From Clostridium_AT radicumherbarum (GTDB lineage: Bacteria; Bacillota; Clostridia; Clostridiales; Clostridiaceae): a DNA stretch of 64,000 bases. Shown here in pieces: positions 52,566 through 62,337 of the stretch (position 1 is the first letter of the stretch; the number at the start of each line of letters is the position of its first letter). The DNA is taken from positions 496,001 to 560,000 of the forward strand of contig NZ_JBJHZY010000002.1 in assembly GCF_045310525.1 (NCBI RefSeq), in the 5' to 3' direction. The notes under the pieces were generated by a model. It was not told where the DNA came from. It made no database searches and saw nothing but the letters and a program-made list of their open reading frames with translations. Both the position numbers and the translations under genes were made by a program.

Positions 52566-54029
52566 TTAGTCAATATCTTGCGTACAAACAAATTTCTTAT
52601 TATATTTCTTTCTATAATAGAGTTTAGATATAAAATATATTAATAGAAGAGTTAGTAAATTTATAATATTCCACCCTACCATAATAAAGGATAATGTCTC
52701 ATTTCGAGGTATATATAATATATTTCTAATAAGTAACAATGTAAGTGTACTTTTCCACCAAGAAATATTTGTAAAAAGTTCAGCAAATTTGATTAATATT
52801 ATTCCTACAATTATGTTAAAAATAACAACCCCAAAATACCCATAATCTTGATATAATTCTGCTACATAGTTAGTACCAGCACCATATCCTGATAAATATG
52901 CAGTAGGACTTATCATGTATGTTATCGTATTAGCAAAACTTGTACCATTTAATGCCATTTCAATTGTTTGAGGTTTATATATCTGAAAATTAAATAATAA
53001 TTTAGAAAATACATTGTTTTTTAAGAATAACATTATAGGATTTAAAGTATATAATCCATTATTAGGAATTTGATTTTTCATTTCCTTACCATAAGATATT
53101 ATATTTACACTCAACCCTTGATTTTTCAAAAATTCTTCAATGGAGCTACCTGCACCTTGATATTGAAATGTCTGTTTATTTCTAATATAAGATAATGAAT
53201 TCATTGCGATTGTAAAACAAGGTAGAATAACTAATAGTATCAAAACTGATCTTTTCTTTATCCAAATCTCATATTTCTTATCATCTAAAAAGTTTCTAAT
53301 AACTATATAAATTAAAATTACTAATATATCTAATACAAATATATTTCTTTGACCTGAAAACAAACTAATTACTGAAGCAATTAATGATAGCAATATTGGA
53401 ATAATAACTTCCTTTTTTCTAGGTTTTGTACATAAAAAGGCATAAAAAGAAACATTACACATATCATTAAATTTTATAAACAAATAAGGTAAATTACTTT
53501 GAAAATCAAGATAATATGATATATAGCTATGTTCCATAACAAATTTTACTCTTTCTAGTATAAAAAGCATTTTAAATGGAAATAAAACAAAGAAAAAAAT
53601 TAAGCATACTCTCCTGACAACTAATAGCCAATTTACTTCTTCATAAATAATTATTTGATTAGTATACTTTTGCTTATTCCAAAATTCAATAATTAATACA
53701 CCAACATTTATAAAAAATAGACTTAAATATAAAGTTAAAAGAGTATGCAAAATGATATCATCTGAAAACTCAAGTAGCCTAGTTCCATTTATAAAGTTTA
53801 CAAACATCAAGCCAATTTCAAAAACAAAAAATGTACAATTAAAAGTAAAATATACTATTCTATCTTTAATATTTTCAATGCTATATATCATATTAGAAAT
53901 GAATAGTGATAATATCGAAATTAATATTATATTTTCTATATTATAAACACTTCCAAGGATCACTAAATATATAGAAGCAAATATTAATAAATATCTTGTT
54001 GTTTTAAGAAGTTTTTTCATTAGTAACAT
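52566..54029 (-). CDS. wzy: Wzy-like oligosaccharide repeat-unit polymerase
   Basis: A 487-residue membrane protein with about twelve hydrophobic spans and a large extracellular loop (about residues 265-370), as in O-antigen polymerases. Such proteins share little sequence, so the call rests on topology and on lying between wzx and glycosyltransferases. The start overlaps the upstream glycosyltransferase by 10 bases. Confidence 0.7.
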   Translation of the reverse strand: MLLMKKLLKTTRYLLIFASIYLVILGSVYNIENIILISILSLFISNMIYSIENIKDRIVYFTFNCTFFVFEIGLMFVNFINGTRLLEFSDDIILHTLLTLYLSLFFINVGVLIIEFWNKQKYTNQIIIYEEVNWLLVVRRVCLIFFFVLFPFKMLFILERVKFVMEHSYISYYLDFQSNLPYLFIKFNDMCNVSFYAFLCTKPRKKEVIIPILLSLIASVISLFSGQRNIFVLDILVILIYIVIRNFLDDKKYEIWIKKRSVLILLVILPCFTIAMNSLSYIRNKQTFQYQGAGSSIEEFLKNQGLSVNIISYGKEMKNQIPNNGLYTLNPIMLFLKNNVFSKLLFNFQIYKPQTIEMALNGTSFANTITYMISPTAYLSGYGAGTNYVAELYQDYGYFGVVIFNIIVGIILIKFAELFTNISWWKSTLTLLLIRNILYIPRNETLSFIMVGWNIINLLTLLLIYFISKLYYRKKYNKKFVCTQDID

Positions 54030-55210
54030 TTTACTCCTCGGTTATAATTTTCGCATGATTTTTTCTGTAGTAAAGTCCAATCAAATTCTTTTGCTCTATT
54101 AATTAATTGATTTTTATCTACAAATATTTGATTGTTTAAATATTGAATAACTCTACTAGAAAAGCGTTCTTCAAAGTTAATATCTTCATTTACAATGAAA
54201 TCATTATTATTGATGGCCTCTGGAATCCCACCCCTATCACTACCTATAACTGGAACGCCGCAAATATGAGCTTCCAAAACAACGCATGGCCATCCCTCAT
54301 TTCTACTTGGAAGTATTAATAAATCAAGCTGGCTCATAATATCTGGTATTATTGAATAATTTACACTTCCATAAAACTTAACATTATAATGTTTTAATTC
54401 AACTTTTAACTGTTCTTCATATTTACCTGAACCTACAATAATAATCTCGATTTCTTTTTCATATCCATTAACTATATTGCTTATTATTTTTCCAAGTTTA
54501 TCAGCTCTTTTAACATCAATAAGATTCCCAACAAAACCTATTTTTTTTATAGTATTATTAGTATTTTTCTTATGAACTCTAATAAATTTATCTATCCAAA
54601 TTCCATTTGGTATAATCTCATAATTATTACCCTTATAACCGTACTTCTGTGCAGTATGTAATAGTTTTTTACTCACAAATTCGACCTCTGTAGCTTCGTG
54701 CAAGGTTCTAATTGCTTGATAGCGAATTTTTTTATTATTCAGGATGTAATTAACATCACTTCCATGACATGTTACAAAATAAGGCTTTTGACTCTTCAAA
54801 CCAATTATTCTAGCTACACTTCCTGTTCTATGTAACCAATGAGCATGTATAATATCAAAATAGTAATTACTTTTAGAAACACTTTTAGCAATCTTCTTCG
54901 TAATATAAGAATCTCCTAAAATATAATTTACTATTTTAGTTATTATCCCGACTTTATAGTATACAACATTGTATTTTATATCATCTTGAACATATTCTTC
55001 TTCTCCATAATTTATGAAATCATATATATTATTACTTTTGAAAATATATTTTTTAAAAAGATGATAAATTGTAGTATCCTTTTGAATAATTGCAACCGGT
55101 ATTACCTTTATTCCTAATTTATTCAATGCCTTTACTCTTTGTGTAATAAATATACCTCCATTATAATTTGAACTAACAGGATACATCGAAGTGAGATATA
55201 ATACATTCAT
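54020..55210 (-). CDS. Glycosyltransferase, GT4 family
   Basis: A 396-residue GT-B enzyme. N-terminal SMYPVSSNYNGGIFITQRVK acceptor domain; C-terminal donor domain with IGFVGNLIDVKRADKL and the SRNEGWPCVVLEA motif (EX7E type). It adds a sugar to the lipid-linked repeat. The ATG at 55210 overlaps the previous stop. Confidence 0.85.
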   Translation of the reverse strand: MNVLYLTSMYPVSSNYNGGIFITQRVKALNKLGIKVIPVAIIQKDTTIYHLFKKYIFKSNNIYDFINYGEEEYVQDDIKYNVVYYKVGIITKIVNYILGDSYITKKIAKSVSKSNYYFDIIHAHWLHRTGSVARIIGLKSQKPYFVTCHGSDVNYILNNKKIRYQAIRTLHEATEVEFVSKKLLHTAQKYGYKGNNYEIIPNGIWIDKFIRVHKKNTNNTIKKIGFVGNLIDVKRADKLGKIISNIVNGYEKEIEIIIVGSGKYEEQLKVELKHYNVKFYGSVNYSIIPDIMSQLDLLILPSRNEGWPCVVLEAHICGVPVIGSDRGGIPEAINNNDFIVNEDINFEERFSSRVIQYLNNQIFVDKNQLINRAKEFDWTLLQKKSCENYNRGVKCY

Positions 55211-56274
55211 CATTTCTCTCCTAAATTCAATAGAATATTTTTAAAATATTTATACGAAATAGAAATATCGAAATTCTTTATTGCAAAATCTCGGGCTTGT
55301 TGTATTACCAACTCTTTATTATTGTCACTACTTTCTATATAATCAATAATTGATTTTGAAATACTTTTTTCATTTAATTCTACCAACTTACCAAATTGTT
55401 CTTTAACAATACACTTTGTATCACCTTTGTTAGAAGCCACTATATAACATCCACTTGAAATTGCTTCTAATAGTGACTGAGATGGATAATTTTCATTAAT
55501 TTGAAGAGACATAAATATTCTTGAAAAAGGCAAAATATCTTTAGGGTTAATATATCCTTTCAACTCTACAATATCGGAAATATTCTTATCTTCTACATAT
55601 TTAAGCAAGTTACTGAATTCTGGACCATTACCACACAAGTAAACTTTATATTTTCTTTCCCTTATTATTTCTTTGCATAACACAATACTCTCTAAAAAAA
55701 GTTTTGCATTTTTATCTTTTACTAGTCTTGAAACAAAAGAAATTATATTTTTCTTTTCATTAGGAATAAATTTGTTTAAGTCTGTAAAAGAATTAGGTGT
55801 TGTTGTAAATTTCTTATTTGGATATACTTTCCTTAACATCGGTACTTTTGAAGGATAAAGGACATCAATATGTTTAGATATCTTTATTGTGAAATTAAAT
55901 ACTAATTTTGCTATATAATTTTCAAATTCAAGTTCAGACAATTTTATAGATGCAATTATCATTAGTCTTTTAGTTCTTGTAACCATACTTATTAATAAGA
56001 TGGGAAGATATAATAGACGAGAATCAGTAAAACATATTACCCTGTATTTTCTTTTAAAAATAATCTTAATAGCTTGCAGTACGTTCTTACAAACTACTAC
56101 TTTTAAATAGCATTTATCAACATTACTTTTTATAAATTCTTCTACTATATTTCTATCACCGATAATTAACAAGTCAAAGTCTAACCCATCTTCTGCAATT
56201 TTATTAAACACTCTAAATAATCGTCTTTCCGCACCCCCATAATATTTAGATAAATAAAAGAAAAAAACATACAT
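55210..56274 (-). CDS. Glycosyltransferase, GT4-like
   Basis: A 354-residue GT-B enzyme with YYGGAERRLFRVFNKIAEDG at the N-terminus, IISFVSRLVKDKNAKLFLES in the middle and INENYPSQSLLEAISSGCYI (donor-binding) near 265. The acceptor is unknown. It overlaps the next gene by ATGA-type coupling. Confidence 0.83.
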   Translation of the reverse strand: MYVFFFYLSKYYGGAERRLFRVFNKIAEDGLDFDLLIIGDRNIVEEFIKSNVDKCYLKVVVCKNVLQAIKIIFKRKYRVICFTDSRLLYLPILLISMVTRTKRLMIIASIKLSELEFENYIAKLVFNFTIKISKHIDVLYPSKVPMLRKVYPNKKFTTTPNSFTDLNKFIPNEKKNIISFVSRLVKDKNAKLFLESIVLCKEIIRERKYKVYLCGNGPEFSNLLKYVEDKNISDIVELKGYINPKDILPFSRIFMSLQINENYPSQSLLEAISSGCYIVASNKGDTKCIVKEQFGKLVELNEKSISKSIIDYIESSDNNKELVIQQARDFAIKNFDISISYKYFKNILLNLGEK

Positions 56275-56371
56275 TTATTCAACACTCCTAAACTAAAGTC
56301 ATTAACATTTTTATTATCTGATATACATCGTAGCTTGAGTTTGTCTTACTTTATTTAAACTAACTCTTTAG

Positions 56372-56590
56372 TTAAGTTCCACAGGAAACCTAAATTTATC
56401 AATTCTTACTACACATCTCCTAAATTCTATGGGTTTCTTGCCTTCTGTATATGTGATTCTTTCTGTTAAAAACAAAGGCGTGCCCATATTAACACCATAT
56501 TACTCCACTAATTAATTTTCAGCTAGCAGCTGCTCATTAGGCTTGTACACCATATGTTAGTATTTCAACTATGATCTTATTCTTATATCA
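56372..56590 (-). pseudogene. Relic of a GntR-family regulator (UTRA domain C-terminus)
   Basis: The minus-strand frame reads MVYKPNEQLLAEN, stop, LVE, stop, YGVNMGTPLFLTERITY and continues with TEGKKPIEFRRCVVR and FPVELN, stop. TPLFLTERITY and PIEFRRCVVR are the typical end of UTRA effector domains. Two stops and the missing DNA-binding part show it is dead. Confidence 0.75.
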
Positions 56591-57029
56591 CAATTTTAAT
56601 CTCTTAACTAATTTTAAGAAATAGTAATCTGAATCACAGTATCTAATACAGCACCATTCTGCTTCCTGCTCTTTTATAAATCGTATGCGTAGTGAAATAA
56701 TTTATATCAACGATGCATTTTAGACTATTTATCTGATATTATTTTTATATCATCTTCATGGTAAACACATATATCATTACCTGAATAAGCAATTATAATG
56801 TAACAAAATATGTTCTAAAAATATGATATTGATTTAATATTTTTTAATACACCATTATATTGATTATTTCGCATTTCAACTTGAGCAATGTAAACTAATT
56901 TTTTCATCAAATTATACTTCCATATTATGATATTTTTGCATGTATTAATAGCAGAAAGTTTTTTATTAAATCAATATAAATGACTAGCTTTCAGAAAAGA
57001 CAGTAATGCTAGATCTCATTGAAATTTTT
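56591..57029. other. AT-rich gap inside the polysaccharide locus
   Basis: No intact gene. One minus-strand frame around 56735-56810 reads IIAYSGNDICVYHEDDIKII, which looks once-coding, but I cannot assign it. The whole gap 56275-57029 seems to hold deletion scars. Confidence 0.35.
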
Positions 57030-58040
57030 TTAATTTACCCTATGTATATTGCTATCTATAATCTGTTTTATTTCATTTGCTAGTTCTTCATATTTAAATG
57101 GATTAAAAAATCTTACTTTCTCATAATCATCCAATATTTCATGCGAAAATGCACAATCCGAACACAATATTGGAGTTCCATGCATTTTTGCTTCTGTTAA
57201 CGGTAATGGTGAACTTTCAATATACGATGGAAATATCAATACAGATTCTGAATAATAATCATATACTTTTTCTCTTGATATATTTCCAATAAAGTCTATA
57301 GGTAATTTATGTAATTTTACCTGTTCAAATAAATCTGATATAACTTCATTTTCTCTTCCATCTAATGTTAATATAATCCTATAATTATCTATTCCTAATG
57401 CTTTCAGTTCTAAACAAGTATTAATAAAAATTTTATGATTTTTAAAATCAAAACCACTTGCAGGATAAAAAAAAGTAGATAAACTTTCTTTTGTATGTTT
57501 AAAATATTTCTTTACTTCAATATTAATTTTTGGTGGCATAACCTCTACCTTTTCTGATTTTATTTTTATCTTTTCTATACATGCTTTCTTCATCCATTCA
57601 GTTTGGACTATTACTTTGTTAGCTTTCTTCATCGAATAAAACATTATTTTACTCAATATATTTTGATATACCCAAAGTAGCCTGTTCTCAGTGAAAGTAA
57701 ACCTATACTCTACAAACGGTAGCGAATTATGTACATAAACTTTTTGCTTAACTTTAGTATTGGGGATAATAACATTTTGTAATGAAAGTACTTCGTCTAC
57801 TTTGTGCACTTGTATCAATTTAGGCGCAATAAAATTATCAAAATAAAGACGATGTAACCAGCTCTTTTTAATCCACGGATACCGCAGTACCTTTATGTTT
57901 TCCATTTCTCGTAACTTTGGCTTACTTACAATAAATATATACTCATTTTCTACGTCAGCTTTAAAATCATTGTAAAAATCATTTAATACCGATAAGGCAC
58001 CAACTGTTTCAGCCGCTACATCAAAAACCATTATTTTCAT
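57030..58040 (-). CDS. Glycosyltransferase, GT4/GT1-like
   Basis: A 336-residue GT-B enzyme with KIMVFDVAAETVGALSVLND at the start, YPASGFDFKNHKIFI in the donor domain and FPSYIESSPLPLTEAKMHGT (donor-binding). ATG 58040 has GGAGG 5 bases upstream and overlaps the epimerase stop (ATGA). Confidence 0.83.
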   Translation of the reverse strand: MKIMVFDVAAETVGALSVLNDFYNDFKADVENEYIFIVSKPKLREMENIKVLRYPWIKKSWLHRLYFDNFIAPKLIQVHKVDEVLSLQNVIIPNTKVKQKVYVHNSLPFVEYRFTFTENRLLWVYQNILSKIMFYSMKKANKVIVQTEWMKKACIEKIKIKSEKVEVMPPKINIEVKKYFKHTKESLSTFFYPASGFDFKNHKIFINTCLELKALGIDNYRIILTLDGRENEVISDLFEQVKLHKLPIDFIGNISREKVYDYYSESVLIFPSYIESSPLPLTEAKMHGTPILCSDCAFSHEILDDYEKVRFFNPFKYEELANEIKQIIDSNIHRVN

Positions 58041-59164
58041 GATTTCCTCCACACCATTCTATTAACAATTCCAGTATAGCTCTGAATAATTTTAACAACT
58101 TTAACACTTACATTCTCATCAACATAATTAGGTACATCTACACCTAAATCAATATTTCTATTCATGCCTACAGCCAAATCTACTGCTTGCAATACCTGCT
58201 CTTTTGTAATACTACCAATAATAAAATTTCCCTTATCTAATGCCTCTGGCCTTTCTGTACTAGTTCTTATAGATACTGCAGGAAATTTAAAATAGGATGC
58301 TTCCTCTGGTATAGTTCCACTATCTGATACTACACATAATGCATTAAGTTGTAATTTATTATAATCTGCAAACCCAAAAGGTTTTACACTTCTTACATTG
58401 GGATGAAACTTAAAATTACGTTGCTCTATAAACTTCTTACTCCTTGGATGAGTGCTGTATATAACAGGTATATTAAAATTTTCAGCCATTGAATTAACGG
58501 CATTCATCAATTCCAAAAAGTTTTCTTCAATATCAATATTTTCTTCACGATGTGCTGAAAGAAGAATATATTTCCCTTTTTCTAACCCTAAGGTTTCTAG
58601 TATTTTGCTACTTTTTATCTTTTCAATATTTGCTGTAAGAACCTCAGCCATAGGTGAACCAACCACATATGTTCTTTCTCTTGAAACGCCCTCATAATTT
58701 AGATATCGTCTTGCATGTTCTGTATAGCATAAATTTACATCGCTTGTATGATCAACAATTCTTCTATTAATTTCTTCCGGTAAATTCTCATCAAAACATC
58801 TATTACCTGCTTCCATATGGAATATTGGAATTTTCAATCTCTTAGCGGATATTACACTGAGACATGAGTTAGTATCCCCAAGTACAAGTATAGCATCTGG
58901 CTTTACTTCAGTTATTAATTCATAAGACTTAGATATAACATTTCCCATAGTTTGTCCAAGATTATCACCTACAATCCCAAGATAATAATCTGGAGCTCTA
59001 AGACCTAATTCTTCAAAAAATACTCCATTTAATGTGTAATCATAGTTTTGACCTGTATGTACCAATATATGTTCAAAGTATTTATCGCATTTCTTAATAA
59101 TTTCTGATAATTTAATAATCTCTGGACGAGTCCCAACTATTGTCATCAATTTTAACTTACTCAA
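58037..59164 (-). CDS. UDP-HexNAc 2-epimerase (WecB/CapG/WbvD type)
   Basis: A 375-residue 2-epimerase with IVGTRPEIIKLS, HTGQNYDYTLNGVFFEELGL, VLGDTNSCLS, HMEAGNRCFDENLPEEINRR and SGTIPEE. It inverts C2 of a UDP-acetamido sugar. It is the third enzyme of a dehydratase-reductase-epimerase set with the next two genes. I chose a TTG start near 59164, with GGAG upstream; a GTG at 59173 is too close to the RBS. Confidence 0.87.
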   Translation of the reverse strand: MSKLKLMTIVGTRPEIIKLSEIIKKCDKYFEHILVHTGQNYDYTLNGVFFEELGLRAPDYYLGIVGDNLGQTMGNVISKSYELITEVKPDAILVLGDTNSCLSVISAKRLKIPIFHMEAGNRCFDENLPEEINRRIVDHTSDVNLCYTEHARRYLNYEGVSRERTYVVGSPMAEVLTANIEKIKSSKILETLGLEKGKYILLSAHREENIDIEENFLELMNAVNSMAENFNIPVIYSTHPRSKKFIEQRNFKFHPNVRSVKPFGFADYNKLQLNALCVVSDSGTIPEEASYFKFPAVSIRTSTERPEALDKGNFIIGSITKEQVLQAVDLAVGMNRNIDLGVDVPNYVDENVSVKVVKIIQSYTGIVNRMVWRKS

Positions 59165-59179
59165 CAATGTCACTCCTCT

Positions 59180-60034
59180 TTATTTAAAATAATGTGGATA
59201 TAACTCTTTATGATTATAAATCCATTCTTTCATCTCTATAACCATTTGTTCATAACTAGGTACTTTGAATGAAAAACCTTTTCGATTATTAACAAGAGAT
59301 TTATTTAAATTAACAGCATCACTTGGTGAAATAATAATATTCCCATCCCTTAAATGTTGATTAAATAAACCAAGCAAATCAAATTTGCTTATGTTTTCGT
59401 TATTTACAAGATTATATATACCTTTTAGATTTTCTAATGCAGCTCTTTCCATAGCTTTAGCTAGTGATAAAGTTGTAACTCCTGTCCATATAGCTTTCGA
59501 ATATCCATTTATATTGCCATTTTGCTTCATAAACCAGTTAAATAGTCCTATCCCATTTTCTTTCATATCAGGGCCAACAATTGAATTTCTAAAGGTTAAG
59601 TTTTTATTATCTTTTATTTCCCCCAATGCCTTAGTCCTATCATAAAGAGAATCACCATCTGGGAAACTATCCTCATTATAAGTACCATCCTTACCAGAAA
59701 ATACACAATCTGTACTCATGTGAATTAATTTAGATTTTGTTTCATTAAGTAAGTCCGCAATTAAGTGTGGTAAATAGCTATTAAGATATACGGCTTTTGA
59801 TGGAGCTCTATCACACTCTTGGTTTAATACACCAATACAATTAATAACCACATCATAGTCTACTTTTTTCAACATTGATGTTATAAAAGCCTTATCCATA
59901 GCATCTCCAGTTATATTATTGCAGTAAAGAAAAGGATCTCTTGAAAAAGTTGTTACATCATGACCTTGTTCATGTAAATATATTGAAATAGTATGCCCTG
60001 CCATACCAGTAGCACCTAATATAAGAAATTTCAT
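59180..60034 (-). CDS. RmlD-like sugar-nucleotide reductase
   Basis: A 284-residue SDR enzyme: nucleotide loop GATGMAGHTI at 7-16, STDCVFSG and the YDRTK active site. Length and pattern are those of RmlD. With the dehydratase upstream and 2-epimerase downstream it matches the UDP-L-RhaNAc reductase position (WbvR type). It lacks the cupin tail of CapF/WbjC, which makes the FucNAc branch. Confidence 0.82.
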   Translation of the reverse strand: MKFLILGATGMAGHTISIYLHEQGHDVTTFSRDPFLYCNNITGDAMDKAFITSMLKKVDYDVVINCIGVLNQECDRAPSKAVYLNSYLPHLIADLLNETKSKLIHMSTDCVFSGKDGTYNEDSFPDGDSLYDRTKALGEIKDNKNLTFRNSIVGPDMKENGIGLFNWFMKQNGNINGYSKAIWTGVTTLSLAKAMERAALENLKGIYNLVNNENISKFDLLGLFNQHLRDGNIIISPSDAVNLNKSLVNNRKGFSFKVPSYEQMVIEMKEWIYNHKELYPHYFK

Positions 60035-60062
60035 CTATTATTCCTACCTTTCACTTATCTTA

Positions 60063-61115
60063 TTAAAATTCTTCTTTAGTAATAGCAGCTTCTTTCATAG
60101 AATGCCACATCTCTAATTCTTGTCTTATATATTCAAGTTCTAATAATTTTTCTTTAATCTGTTCAATATTTAAAATCCTTGTGTTATGTGAATTATATTC
60201 TTTCTCTATCGATAAGTTTTCATTTCCTATTTCAAAGTACTTATCATAGTTCAAATCTCTTTTATCAGCTGGAACCCTAAAGAACCTTCCCATATCTTCT
60301 GCATGAAGATATTCTTCTCTTGTTAATAAGGTTTCATAAAGCTTTTCTCCATGACGAGTACCTATTATCTTAATTTCATTATCTGAATTAAATAATTCCT
60401 TTATTGCTTCTGCTAAATCTCCAATTGTTGAAGCAGGTGACTTTTGAACCATGATATCCCCAGACTCGGCATTTTGAAATGCAAATATTACAAGCTCTAC
60501 TGCATCATCTAAACTCATTAAAAATCTAGTCATATCTGGATTTGTCACAGTTAGTGGTTGTCTATTTTTTATTTGCTCTACAAAAAGTGGAATAACTGAA
60601 CCACGAGATGCCATAACGTTACCATACCTTGTACCACAAATTACAGTTTTGTTTGGAGATACAGTTCTTGACTTAGCTACAAATACCTTTTCCATCATGG
60701 CTTTTGATATTCCCATTGCATTTATTGGATAAGCTGCTTTATCAGTTGACAAACATATTACTTTTTTTACACCATATTCTATAGCAGCTGTAATTACATT
60801 ATCCGTTCCAAGTATATTTGTTCTAACAGCTTCAAGTGGAAAGAATTCACAGGAAGGAACTTGTTTTAATGCAGCTGCATGAAATATATAATCTACTCCG
60901 TGCATAGCATTTTTTATAGAAGCTAAATCCCTTACATCACCAATATAAAATTTGATTTTATCATTTTTATACAGTTTTCTCATATCATCTTGTTTTTTTT
61001 CATCTCTAGAAAAAATACGAATTTCTCCAATATCTGTATTTAAAAAACGGTTAAGTACTGCATTTCCAAAACTTCCAGTACCACCTGTTATTAGCAAAGT
61101 TTTCCCCTTAAACAT
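60063..61115 (-). CDS. capE: UDP-GlcNAc 4,6-dehydratase, 5-inverting (CapE/WbjB/FnlA type)
   Basis: A 350-residue SDR enzyme with LITGGTGSFGNAV at 8-20, HAAALKQVPSCEFFP, and STDKAAYPINAMGISKAMME, where Met replaces the usual SDR Tyr as is typical of this group. It makes a 4-keto-6-deoxy sugar nucleotide for the next two enzymes. GGAGG precedes the ATG. Confidence 0.88.
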   Translation of the reverse strand: MFKGKTLLITGGTGSFGNAVLNRFLNTDIGEIRIFSRDEKKQDDMRKLYKNDKIKFYIGDVRDLASIKNAMHGVDYIFHAAALKQVPSCEFFPLEAVRTNILGTDNVITAAIEYGVKKVICLSTDKAAYPINAMGISKAMMEKVFVAKSRTVSPNKTVICGTRYGNVMASRGSVIPLFVEQIKNRQPLTVTNPDMTRFLMSLDDAVELVIFAFQNAESGDIMVQKSPASTIGDLAEAIKELFNSDNEIKIIGTRHGEKLYETLLTREEYLHAEDMGRFFRVPADKRDLNYDKYFEIGNENLSIEKEYNSHNTRILNIEQIKEKLLELEYIRQELEMWHSMKEAAITKEEF

Positions 61116-61117
61116 AT

Positions 61118-62317
61118 CTATCTAGCCTCCACCAACATATTCAACTCATTTTGAAGTTTTATTATATACTTTTCTTTGGTGAAATGATTAATAAAATATC
61201 TTCTACCATTTTCGCCACATTCCTTATATTTATAAGAATTATCTATAAAGTCTTTCATAGCCTCTGCCAAAGCTTTATAATCACTAGCATTAACGCAAAC
61301 ACCACATTTGGACTCATTAATAACATCTTGAGCAGCACCATTAATTGCTCCTATTACTGCTTTCCCTGCTGCCATATAACCCTGTAACTTTGAAGGCATT
61401 GTTAAACCAACCATATTATCTGCCTTTAAAGTTAAAAGGCATACATCTGCTAACTTGTAAAATTCAGGCATCTCATTTAATGGATGCCTTCCATGAAAAA
61501 CAACAATATTCTCAAGTCCCTTATTTTTAACAATTGACTTGCTAGTTTCCAAATAAGATCCATCGCCTACAAAATGTACTTTAAACTTAGGTATATGCTT
61601 GATTTTTTCAGTTGCATCTAAGATACACTTAATATCCTGAGCTATTCCAATATTCCCCATAAATACAAAGTCAGTTATATCATCACTTGGTGCAAAATCC
61701 ATCTTTAGATAAATATCTTCAGCATGCTGAGGAATATATGAAATCCTATTAATTGGTATTGAGTGTACTTGATTGAAATACTTAATAAAAGGTTTTGAAG
61801 TAACAGTTATAGCATCGCACTTAGAATAAAGATATCTACTGAATTTCTTAACCATTCTATAAACAAAATTGTTTTCATCTGATATAATGTTTTTTATTGA
61901 TTCAGGCCAAATATCACAGCAATATAAATATAATGGCTTCATTGAACGTTTTTTCATAATTACTGCTGGGAGTACCATTGTCACAGGGGAAAGTTGATAT
62001 GCAAATAAAATATCAAAATCCTTTTTTAAAAATAATGCTCTTAAAGAAGCTGATAGCATATAACTCATATAATTTAATGCCATCCCAACAGCACCTTTTC
62101 TTCTACCTATTTCAAAACAACGGAATATTTCAACTCCATTAATATTTTCTTTTCTCTTTCTACACCATCTATATTCATCTGGAATATTTCCAGCTGGATA
62201 GTTTGGTAAGCCTGTCAGTACAGTCACTGAATGACCATTTTGCACCAATTGTTCACATATATCATTGATTCTAAATTGTTCTGGAAAGTAATACTGACAT
62301 ACAACTAATATCTTCAT
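61118..62317 (-). CDS. Glycosyltransferase (WbuB-like, GT4)
   Basis: A 399-residue GT-B enzyme beginning MKILVVCQYYFPEQFRINDI, then LTGLPNYPAG, typical of WbuB-like 6-deoxy-HexNAc transferases. The donor site region has VFMGNIGIAQDIK and MPSKLQGYMAAGKAVIG. Likely adds the sugar made by the neighbouring capE/reductase/epimerase genes. Confidence 0.83.
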   Translation of the reverse strand: MKILVVCQYYFPEQFRINDICEQLVQNGHSVTVLTGLPNYPAGNIPDEYRWCRKRKENINGVEIFRCFEIGRRKGAVGMALNYMSYMLSASLRALFLKKDFDILFAYQLSPVTMVLPAVIMKKRSMKPLYLYCCDIWPESIKNIISDENNFVYRMVKKFSRYLYSKCDAITVTSKPFIKYFNQVHSIPINRISYIPQHAEDIYLKMDFAPSDDITDFVFMGNIGIAQDIKCILDATEKIKHIPKFKVHFVGDGSYLETSKSIVKNKGLENIVVFHGRHPLNEMPEFYKLADVCLLTLKADNMVGLTMPSKLQGYMAAGKAVIGAINGAAQDVINESKCGVCVNASDYKALAEAMKDFIDNSYKYKECGENGRRYFINHFTKEKYIIKLQNELNMLVEAR

Positions 62318-62337
62318 TAAATGTAGACTCCCACATA

